Under the pieces are notes generated by a model. That model was not told the DNA's origin. It searched no databases and saw only the letters and a list, made by a program, of their open reading frames with translations. A DNA stretch of 64,000 bases from Calditrichia bacterium (lineage in GTDB: Bacteria; Calditrichota; Calditrichia; RBG-13-44-9; J075): contig JANQRS010000067.1 in assembly GCA_028284445.1 (NCBI GenBank), forward strand, positions 1 through 64,000, read 5' to 3'. The position numbers and the translations under genes were made by a program. Shown here piece after piece: positions 8,837 through 16,587 of this stretch (its first letter is position 1; the number at the start of each line of letters is the position of its first letter).

Positions 8837-11773
8837 ATGCGTTGGAATTATCTGATATGCCTGATGGTTATTTGGCAATTGATGTTGATGACTTCTGCCT
8901 CACTCGCTGCCCCGGAGGGAAAAATAATGGGGCAGGTTTCGGATAGTAAAAGCGGTGAGCCGTTGTTGGCTGCCAATGTGTTTCTCGAGGGAACAAACCT
9001 GGGCGCGGCCACCGATTTGGACGGCTTCTACGTGATTGTCAACGTGCCTGCCGGCGACTATCAAGTGGTCGTCAAATATATCGGCTATCAGGAAAAAACG
9101 CTCTCTGTAACAGTTGAAGAAGACCAGGTTGCGAGAGTGAATATCGAACTCGACTTCCAGATTGTTGATGGAGAGGTGGTCGAGGTGACCGCGCAGGCCG
9201 AAGGCCAAATATCCGCAATAAATCAGCAACTGAATTCAAATACTATCTCCAACGTGGTGTCGGAAGCCCGTATCAAGGAGCTGCCGGATGTAAATGCCGC
9301 GGAATCCATCGGCCGTTTGCCAGGCGTCTCGATCGAGCGCTCCGGTGGAGAAGCCAATAAGATATCGATTCGCGGACTATCGCCCAAGTATAATAGCGTG
9401 ACTGTCAATGGCGTCAGGTTGCCGGCCACCGGCGGCGACGATCGCAGTGTTGATCTCTCCCTGATTTCCTCAAATGTTCTCAGCGGCATCGAAGTAAAAA
9501 AAGCGATTACCCCGGATATGGATGCCGACGCGCTTGGCGGATCGGTGGATCTCAAATTGAAAGAAGCACCTCGTGGACTTCAATTTAGCGCTTCCGGACA
9601 AGGGGGTTACAATCGCCTGCAGGATCATTACGGCAACTATAATTTTGGCGCAACTGCCAGTAATCGTTTCTACGAAGATCGGCTAGGCGTGATTGCTACA
9701 TTTAATGCTGATGAATATGACCGCAGTGCCGACAAGTTTTCCGGGACCTACCGGCGATCGTCCACCAGCGGTGATGACGTCATTATTATTGCCCAAAATG
9801 TTACGCTCCGCGAAGAAAATGTGACCAGAGGGCGAACCGGGGGGAGCCTGCTCTTTGATTTTCGTCTCCCCAATGGCAAGATTGCCGCCAATGGATTCTA
9901 CAACCGCCTCGAGTGGGATGCCTTAAATCGCATCAATCGTTTGAATACAGACGAGAATCGTCACTATTACGAGCTTGAAGACCAAGCCGGAAACACATCC
10001 ATCTTTACCGGGGGACTGGGGATTGAACAGGATTTTGGTCCCATCCGCTATAATGCTAATATTTCCCGGACTGCCTCCCGAACAGAAGCACCGAACGAAT
10101 CTAGCTGGCAATTTCGCCAGGAATCCGGCGCTTTTGAATTTGGAGAGGTTGTCGTAGACGAGAATACCCATCCCAATATCATCCCGACTTTGGCAACGAA
10201 TGACACTATTGCGACATTCCTGTCGGAAGTTTGGATCGACAACACAGAGCGTGAGGAGAATCAGACCGCATTTCAATTGAACTTTGAGCTGCCTTTCCGG
10301 TTTGGGGAATCCGTCAGCGGCTACGTCAAAACCGGTGGCAAATTCCGCTGGCTGGATCGCCTGAATGATCGCGAACGAGACGGCCGCAATGGGTTGCTCT
10401 ACGGTGGCGACGGCAACGAAATGCTTCGTCATTTAGATGATACATACCCGGGGTGGGGAGTGCAGGACTGGGTTGATCAGCATGGCGCACTGCCGATAAA
10501 TATTTTTCTGGATGACTATTCCCGCAGTGATTTTCTTGACGGTGAATATCCATTGGGTTTCACATATGACATTGAGAGAATGCGTCAGGTAACCCAGGCT
10601 TTGCAGGACAGTGGAGATGTGCTCAACTATGCAGTACCCTCGCTCGGAAATGATTATGATGGAATTGAGCGCTATCAGGCTGGTTATATTATGGCCGAAA
10701 TTGCACTTGGAAGTCGCGTGTCGCTATTACCCGGTATCCGCTATGAAAAAGATTACTCGGAATATACCGGTCAGCGCTTCCGCGAAGTGGCTCTCAACAA
10801 CATACAGGGGCCGCCAACGGATCTGGACACCATTACCAACATCCGCGAACATGAATTCTGGCTGCCAATGGTGCATCTGCAGGTGCGTCCCAGTGAGCAG
10901 CTTACCATGAGGCTGGCTTATACCGAGTCGTTAACCCGGCCGGATTTTATTCAATATGCACCGATCACCAGCATTAATATTTTCCAGAGTTATATTCGCG
11001 CCGCCAATGGCGGTTTACGTCCCGCTCACTCGACCAACTACGATGCAGCGCTCTCATATTATCAGAACCATGTCGGCCTGTTTACCGTTGCCGGATTTTA
11101 TAAAAGCATTGATGATCTGATTTTTCAAACCCGATACAATTTTCGTTTTGGCGTGCCGGTGCCTGCCGGCTTTAATATTCCTGAAAACTGGCTGGCCGGT
11201 GCAGCGCCACAGGCCGATCTGTTCATCAACAGTCCTTTTGAAACTACCTATCGTGGCCTGGAATTAGACTGGCAAACCCATTTCTGGTATTTACCCTCTT
11301 TCTTAAATGGACTGGTTCTGAACGTCAATTATACCTTCATTGATTCCGAAACAACACTGCAGCTCTTTAATACTGTGCAAGACTCCCTGATCTTTCCCCG
11401 CCCGCCGGTCTATTCTTATGAAGTTGTCGATAGCTCTCGCACCGCGCGGATGCCGGATCAGCCGTCTCACATCGCCAATGTGACACTCGGATATGATTAT
11501 AGAGGATTCTCTGCGCGCCTGTCCTATCTCTATCAGACCGATAAAACCACCTTTATCGATCTGGATGAAGTAAGAGATAATTTCTCCGGGGCCTACAGTC
11601 GCTGGGATATGGTGATTCAGCAACGCTTGACCGACCGAATGGGATTGTTTGCAAACTTTTCGAACCTCAATCAGCGACCGGATGAAAATTTTAGGGGCAG
11701 TACCCTTACAGACCCAACTTATGTAGAATATTACGGCTTTACTATGGACCTGGGTGTTCGCTGGCGCTATTGA
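8837..11773 (+). CDS. TonB-dependent receptor of the Xanthomonas/Caulobacter carbohydrate-uptake type
   Basis: A 978-aa outer-membrane receptor. The ATG at 8837 is chosen because AAGGAG sits 6 bp upstream; an upstream in-frame GTG (8822) lies before that Shine-Dalgarno. A signal peptide (to about LAAPEG) is followed by a carboxypeptidase-regulatory-like beta-sandwich (GQVSDSKSGEPLLAANVFLE, about residues 28-110), a plug domain (NAAESIGRLPGVSIERSGGE ... ISIRGLSPKYNSVTVNG) and a C-terminal beta-barrel ending in aromatic YGFTMDLGVRWRY. The segment VLSGIEVKKAITPDMDADAL is typical of the TIGR01782-like family. No SusD gene is adjacent, which fits this family rather than a SusCD pair. It is likely the importer for oligosaccharides released by the neighbouring hydrolases and controlled by the LacI protein. 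Confidence 0.93.
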   Translation: MRWNYLICLMVIWQLMLMTSASLAAPEGKIMGQVSDSKSGEPLLAANVFLEGTNLGAATDLDGFYVIVNVPAGDYQVVVKYIGYQEKTLSVTVEEDQVARVNIELDFQIVDGEVVEVTAQAEGQISAINQQLNSNTISNVVSEARIKELPDVNAAESIGRLPGVSIERSGGEANKISIRGLSPKYNSVTVNGVRLPATGGDDRSVDLSLISSNVLSGIEVKKAITPDMDADALGGSVDLKLKEAPRGLQFSASGQGGYNRLQDHYGNYNFGATASNRFYEDRLGVIATFNADEYDRSADKFSGTYRRSSTSGDDVIIIAQNVTLREENVTRGRTGGSLLFDFRLPNGKIAANGFYNRLEWDALNRINRLNTDENRHYYELEDQAGNTSIFTGGLGIEQDFGPIRYNANISRTASRTEAPNESSWQFRQESGAFEFGEVVVDENTHPNIIPTLATNDTIATFLSEVWIDNTEREENQTAFQLNFELPFRFGESVSGYVKTGGKFRWLDRLNDRERDGRNGLLYGGDGNEMLRHLDDTYPGWGVQDWVDQHGALPINIFLDDYSRSDFLDGEYPLGFTYDIERMRQVTQALQDSGDVLNYAVPSLGNDYDGIERYQAGYIMAEIALGSRVSLLPGIRYEKDYSEYTGQRFREVALNNIQGPPTDLDTITNIREHEFWLPMVHLQVRPSEQLTMRLAYTESLTRPDFIQYAPITSINIFQSYIRAANGGLRPAHSTNYDAALSYYQNHVGLFTVAGFYKSIDDLIFQTRYNFRFGVPVPAGFNIPENWLAGAAPQADLFINSPFETTYRGLELDWQTHFWYLPSFLNGLVLNVNYTFIDSETTLQLFNTVQDSLIFPRPPVYSYEVVDSSRTARMPDQPSHIANVTLGYDYRGFSARLSYLYQTDKTTFIDLDEVRDNFSGAYSRWDMVIQQRLTDRMGLFANFSNLNQRPDENFRGSTLTDPTYVEYYGFTMDLGVRWRY

Positions 11774-11851
11774 TGCGCTCGACGCCTGGAGCTTGATTCA
11801 ATAGAATTTCCGTAAAAACCCAAACTCTTAACTAATGCAGGAGGATTGCCA

Positions 11852-14389
11852 ATGAAGTTTTTTTACAGTTGCATGATGTTATCTGTCTTGGTGTTGGTCG
11901 TTATGGTCAACCAGACGGCATACGCCCAGGGAGATACACTTGAAGTAGAATGGTCGGACAATGATATTGATCCGATTGAAAACAATCTTCGCAATGTAAT
12001 CCTGGGTGATACATTGTCGGATGGCAGCCGGGTGCCAAACCGGGTATACAAACTGTTGCGCGGTGGCTTCTACTGGAACAACGACCGAATTGAAGCGAAT
12101 GGTTTTCACCTGAATATCGTTGGTGAAAGGGGAGATCCGAACGATCCGATTTTTGGAAATCCACCAACCCTTCAAATGGTGACTCGAGACGATGGCAGCG
12201 TTGACGGCAAGATGATTACCGGTAGCGGTAGCCTGACGCTCAAGAATGTCTACCTGCTTGGCTGCGACGAAAATGGTGTTCAAACCTCATACCAGCCCAT
12301 CGAAATGTCCGGTACCGATGAACGCTACGTGTTTGATAATGTGATCGTCGAACGTACAAACTTCTCCTTGATCGCATTTACCAATCCAAGCAATACTATT
12401 ATTTTCCGCGACTCGAAGTTCCGTAACATCATTGGACGGCCCAGTACCCAGCAGTGGGAAGGCCGTGGCACTTCAATCTGGATTGATCAGGATTCGGTGA
12501 TCGTGGAAAACTGTACTTTCTTCAATCTGGGAATGACACCCTTCCAGCTCGAAGGTGGTTCCGGGTCTTATGTTCGCTTTAATCACAACACCCTGGTAAA
12601 TTTTGGGCGGAATCTGAATGCCGGTAACTGGTGGCAGGAAGCTTATTTCACCAATAACCTGTTTGTGAATGGCTTCTGGCATGGGGAAGGACCGGACGAC
12701 ATCAACAATCCGAACCGCGATCCAAGAGCTACTTCCAGCGGTATTTTTTCGATTGGTGACTTGCCCTCGGTTTACGGTCCGGAAGAGGGCCGGCGAATCG
12801 CTTTTGCAAACAACGTCAGCTATCGCGATGATTTTTTCGAAACCAATTATACCAATGAAGGTATCGTACGCCAGCCCTTTATCAACCCGATTACCAAGGA
12901 AGACTTCTTTGACGTGCTGGATTTCGTCGTTCTGCAGGATACCTTATGGGCTGATCCGCAGCTAACAACTCAATTCAGCAGCACCTTTAAGGACAGTATG
13001 TGGCAGAATATTACTGATCTCAGAGCGGGTGTGACTCCGGCACAGGATTACATGTGGAAAATTCCTCAGCTACCCAGCGGCGACGACTGTAATGTCTGCC
13101 CGTCCTGGCCGATTCCGGAAGATTTTACTTATGCCAATGCGACCCTGAATACCTATTCGACAGACGGTTTGCCGATTGGTGACCTGAACTGGTATCCGGA
13201 TTCCAAGGCGCAGTGGGAAGCCAATAAAGAGCAGTTTATTAGCGACATTGAAGATATACCGGGTGAGCAACCGGAGCTGTTTATTGTTGATGAAATTGAA
13301 GCGGAAGTTGGTACACTGACCAACGGTGCTGAAATCAACGTATTTGACGGCTTCGCCTATGTCAAAATGGAAGGCGGCGGATATTTTGAGTGGACATTCA
13401 ACCTGGCTGCGGCAACGACGGTTGAATTAAATGTCGAAACACGCAGCAACGACGTGCAGCGTGGACAGCGCATCATCGTAAACGGCACAAATATTCGTAA
13501 CGATGGTGGCTTTGGCGAATATTTCTGGGATGATCTGTCTCCGGATTGGCAAACTTATCGCATCGCAAAAGATTCGCTGTTCGAAGGCTCTGAAGCGCTG
13601 GATCTGCCTGCCGGTGATAATACCATTCGCGTTGAGCCGTCCTGGGGATGGCAGGACTTTAGCGGATTTGAAGTATTTGATGGCTCCAGCACAACACCGC
13701 TGGTTACATTGACCACGCCGGATATCACCGACTTTTCCATTGTGGAACTAATTGGTGAAGGTGCTGCCTGGACGCCTCAAGGTTTCAAGTCTGTTGCGTT
13801 GAACGGTGGCGAATTGACCATCCCGATGCTTGCACCTGAAAATGGCGTTTACCGTTTGTCAATATTCTACCAGGCGCCTGATGGCACGCAGTTGATTCAG
13901 ATCGATGACGGACCGAACTCGCTGCTCGGCAATGTTTCCCTGACCGGTGTCGCCGGCGATTCCACCGGTGGCAATATTCTCACCAGCAGCTTTATGCTGG
14001 ACGGCGGCACGCATGATATCATTCTTGCCGGTGACATGGTGAATATTGATTACGTTCAGTTGATCCAGGAAAAAGTGGTTGGCCTGGAAGACGAAGCCAA
14101 TCGTCTTGACGGTTTCAGCCTTGCCCAGAACTATCCGAATCCATTTAACCCGACGACGACAATTCTCTACAGCCTGGCAAAGAGATCGGACATTAGCTTG
14201 AAGGTATACAATGTTCTCGGTCAAACTGTCCGCACGCTGATTCCGAGTCAAAAGCAGGTGGCAGGACAGTATCAGGTTGTTTGGGATGGACGAGATGATC
14301 ACGGAAATTCGGTAGCTACCGGGATTTATTTTTATCGCCTGAAGGCCGGTGACTTTGTTAAGTCGCGCAAAATGGCGCTTCTGAAATAA
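11852..14389 (+). CDS. Secreted right-handed beta-helix protein with T9SS sorting domain
   Basis: About 845 aa. ATG 11852 is chosen over the in-frame TTG at 11846 because GCAGGAGGA ends 6 bp upstream. A signal peptide (cleavage near TAYAQ) precedes a region of short beta-strand repeats with Asn ladders (SGSLTLKNVYLLGC ... DSVIVENCTFFNLG ... SYVRFNHNTLVNFG ... EAYFTNNLFVNGF), typical of pectate-lyase-like parallel beta-helices. Two CBM-like beta regions follow (about residues 475-750), then the type-A sorting domain (LAQNYPNPFNP ... GIYFYRLKAG). It could be a polysaccharide lyase: the kduD/kduI genes downstream process unsaturated uronates that such lyases produce. No catalytic residues can be assigned from sequence alone. 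It lies 78 bp after the TonB receptor and is probably in the same operon. Confidence 0.82.
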   Translation: MKFFYSCMMLSVLVLVVMVNQTAYAQGDTLEVEWSDNDIDPIENNLRNVILGDTLSDGSRVPNRVYKLLRGGFYWNNDRIEANGFHLNIVGERGDPNDPIFGNPPTLQMVTRDDGSVDGKMITGSGSLTLKNVYLLGCDENGVQTSYQPIEMSGTDERYVFDNVIVERTNFSLIAFTNPSNTIIFRDSKFRNIIGRPSTQQWEGRGTSIWIDQDSVIVENCTFFNLGMTPFQLEGGSGSYVRFNHNTLVNFGRNLNAGNWWQEAYFTNNLFVNGFWHGEGPDDINNPNRDPRATSSGIFSIGDLPSVYGPEEGRRIAFANNVSYRDDFFETNYTNEGIVRQPFINPITKEDFFDVLDFVVLQDTLWADPQLTTQFSSTFKDSMWQNITDLRAGVTPAQDYMWKIPQLPSGDDCNVCPSWPIPEDFTYANATLNTYSTDGLPIGDLNWYPDSKAQWEANKEQFISDIEDIPGEQPELFIVDEIEAEVGTLTNGAEINVFDGFAYVKMEGGGYFEWTFNLAAATTVELNVETRSNDVQRGQRIIVNGTNIRNDGGFGEYFWDDLSPDWQTYRIAKDSLFEGSEALDLPAGDNTIRVEPSWGWQDFSGFEVFDGSSTTPLVTLTTPDITDFSIVELIGEGAAWTPQGFKSVALNGGELTIPMLAPENGVYRLSIFYQAPDGTQLIQIDDGPNSLLGNVSLTGVAGDSTGGNILTSSFMLDGGTHDIILAGDMVNIDYVQLIQEKVVGLEDEANRLDGFSLAQNYPNPFNPTTTILYSLAKRSDISLKVYNVLGQTVRTLIPSQKQVAGQYQVVWDGRDDHGNSVATGIYFYRLKAGDFVKSRKMALLK

Positions 14390-14417
14390 GCAGGCTTTTG
14401 CACTTATAAAGGTGACG

Positions 14418-14451
14418 TGTGGAGGACAAATTTTTTGTCCTCCACATTTTT
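14418..14451 (+). terminator. Strong rho-independent terminator
   Basis: TGTGGAGGACAAA and TTTGTCCTCCACA form a 13-bp perfect stem closed by a short T loop and followed by TTTTT. It ends the TonB receptor/beta-helix transcript. Confidence 0.9.
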
Positions 14452-14494
14452 GCGTTATGGGAAGTGCGAAAGGTGGCTACTATTCGATTGAAGA

Positions 14495-14570
14495 CGCTCC
14501 GGAGGAGCGAAATGTATATGGTTTTGCGTGGTTTAGAAAATATGGATGTCCTGTAGGGACATAACATTGT
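14495..14570. repeat. Pair of interspersed hairpin elements
   Basis: CGCTCCGGAGGAGCG (14495-14509) followed by GAAATGTATATGG, then ATGTCCTGTAGGGACAT (14546-14562) followed by AACATTG. Both are short stem-loops with a similar 3' tail, lying in the 237-bp gap before the next start codon. They look like two members of a dispersed intergenic palindromic family. No third copy was noticed in this window. Confidence 0.5.
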
Positions 14571-14626
14571 CTTTGCAGTCCAGTTCAATTATTCGTTTTT
14601 CATTCGATTTAGAAGGAAAGAGAATT

Positions 14627-16531
14627 TTGACTGCCTCACTTTGCTGCATTCAGAACCACAGCCGCCTCCGTATCAATGGAGAGGCCGGCTGTTTGTTAGC
14701 GCTTACAATCATTGTTTTACTCACATCCTTACTTTCTGCTCAACACTTTACAAACCATAGCCATGATGCTGGTTTTGCTGATATCAGCGGCACCAATGGC
14801 ATCGCTTTAGCTGATTACGATCAGGACGGAGATATCGACATCTACTTCGTTGTCAAGGCATCCTTCGATCAACAGGATCCGAACACCTGGAACCGCCTCT
14901 ACCGTAACAATAACGACGGCACCTTTTCGAGCCTGGGAAATCGCATCGAACTGGCTGGTCGGGATACACCGGTTATTAGCAGCAGCTCAATGGGATATAA
15001 AATGGGCGCCTCCTGGGGAGACTATGACAACGACGGCTGGCCGGACCTCTTTCTGACACACCTGGGCAGCAATCAGCTGCTAAAAAACAATGGCAATCAT
15101 ACCTTTACGGATGTAACTGCCACGGCTGGCGTTAGCGGTGGTTCAACCCAATTAAGCAGCAGCGCGCTTTGGGTTGATCTAGAGCCGGACGGTGACCTCG
15201 ATCTATACGTTAGCAATTGGCAAGACTATGCCAGTGGTCAACGTGATAGCCGAAATTGGCTGTACCTCAACAATGGAGATGGGACGTTCACCGAATCTGC
15301 CACCACATCTGGCGTAGATGATGACGGCGCAACCTGGACGACAGTTGCTCTTGACGGCAACAGCGACGGTAAATTGGATCTTTATCTGGCCAATGATTTT
15401 GGCCGGAATAAATTTTACCTCAATCGCGGCGATATGACCTTTGAAGAGAAGACACTGGACCATGGTTTGGAAGATCCATACCACGGCATGGGCGTGACGA
15501 TTGGGGATTACAACAACGATTTGTCATTTGACATCTATCTAACCAACATTACAGAATCCGGATTTGGAACCGAGACCAATCCGCTTTTCGTCAATAGCGG
15601 TAGCGGCATCTTTCAGAACTTGGCTGCGGCTGCCGGTATTGATCAAGCTGGCTGGGGATGGGGAACGGAGTTCTTCGATTTGGAGAATGATGGTGATGAG
15701 GATCTGTTCGTTGCCACCGGCTATATAAATCCGGATTATGTCAATCGGCTATTCGAAAATGTTGCCGAATCCGGCACATTGGTTTTCGAAGATATCTCCT
15801 CGTCGGCAGCGATCGCTGACAGCGCCGCCGCGCGCGGGATGGCGGCATTTGATTACGAGGGAGATGGTGATATTGATATCCTGGTGTCCAATATAGATAC
15901 GACGCCTTATCTCTACCAAAATCGAGCTGCCCAGGGCAATTGGTTGAAGGTGGCATTGGAGGGAACGCTGTCGAATCGCGATGGGTTCGGCAGCATTATC
16001 GAGTTGACCGTTGACGGCGCGACTTACAGAAAATACCATCACGGTGCTCAATTTTTGGGGCAAAATATTTTACCGGTTCATTTTGGCATCGCTGACGCCC
16101 AGGTTGTAGATCATTTGCAGGTGTTTTGGCCCAATGGGCAGGTTGATGAGGCGACAGGCGTTGCTGCCAATCAGACTGTTAGAATGCGCGAGAACGTCGG
16201 CATTGTTACCGCGATCGAAGTATCGGAAGCCGGGTCAGCCGGCGCTTTTCAGTTGGCAAAGAACTTCCCGAATCCATTTAATGGCAGCACATTTATTCAG
16301 TTTGATTTGCCTGCCGGCGGTGAGGTGCAGTTGACAATTTTGAATCTGTTGGGGCAAGTCGTGTATGTTCACTCGGAGCGCTTCGCCAACGGCGGCGCGA
16401 AGACTTTGCGCTGGGATGGAGTTGATAATCAGGGAAATACACCTGCTTCCGGAGTTTATCTTTATCAACTGAAATATAGTCGGCTCGAGACTGTAGAAAT
16501 ACTTAGTGGTAAAATGTTATATTTGAAGTAG
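14627..16531 (+). CDS. Secreted FG-GAP/VCBS repeat protein with ASPIC/UnbV and T9SS sorting domains
   Basis: About 634 aa. The TTG at 14627 is chosen because AGAAGGAAAG lies just upstream and it gives a normal signal peptide (LLALTIIVLLTSLLSAQ); the ATG at 14546 would add an unlikely leader and overlap a hairpin. At least six FG-GAP/VCBS calcium-binding-like repeats follow (ALADYDQDGDIDIYF, WGDYDNDGWPDLFLTH, LEPDGDLDLYV, LDGNSDGKLDLYLAN, LENDGDEDLFVATG, DYEGDGDIDILVSN), giving a beta-propeller. An ASPIC/UnbV domain (NWLKVALEGTLSNRDGFGS ... VFWPNGQVDEATG) and a sorting domain (LAKNFPNPFNGS ... GVYLYQLKYS) complete it. This CRTAC1-like architecture is known in surface proteins of unclear function; a role in substrate binding is inference. 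A paralogue lies at 61594. Confidence 0.88.
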   Translation: MTASLCCIQNHSRLRINGEAGCLLALTIIVLLTSLLSAQHFTNHSHDAGFADISGTNGIALADYDQDGDIDIYFVVKASFDQQDPNTWNRLYRNNNDGTFSSLGNRIELAGRDTPVISSSSMGYKMGASWGDYDNDGWPDLFLTHLGSNQLLKNNGNHTFTDVTATAGVSGGSTQLSSSALWVDLEPDGDLDLYVSNWQDYASGQRDSRNWLYLNNGDGTFTESATTSGVDDDGATWTTVALDGNSDGKLDLYLANDFGRNKFYLNRGDMTFEEKTLDHGLEDPYHGMGVTIGDYNNDLSFDIYLTNITESGFGTETNPLFVNSGSGIFQNLAAAAGIDQAGWGWGTEFFDLENDGDEDLFVATGYINPDYVNRLFENVAESGTLVFEDISSSAAIADSAAARGMAAFDYEGDGDIDILVSNIDTTPYLYQNRAAQGNWLKVALEGTLSNRDGFGSIIELTVDGATYRKYHHGAQFLGQNILPVHFGIADAQVVDHLQVFWPNGQVDEATGVAANQTVRMRENVGIVTAIEVSEAGSAGAFQLAKNFPNPFNGSTFIQFDLPAGGEVQLTILNLLGQVVYVHSERFANGGAKTLRWDGVDNQGNTPASGVYLYQLKYSRLETVEILSGKMLYLK

Positions 16532-16587
16532 CGGATTTGGCTGCCGGTTGCAAATAGTGCCGCGAACTCACATTCACCTACCTTCAA

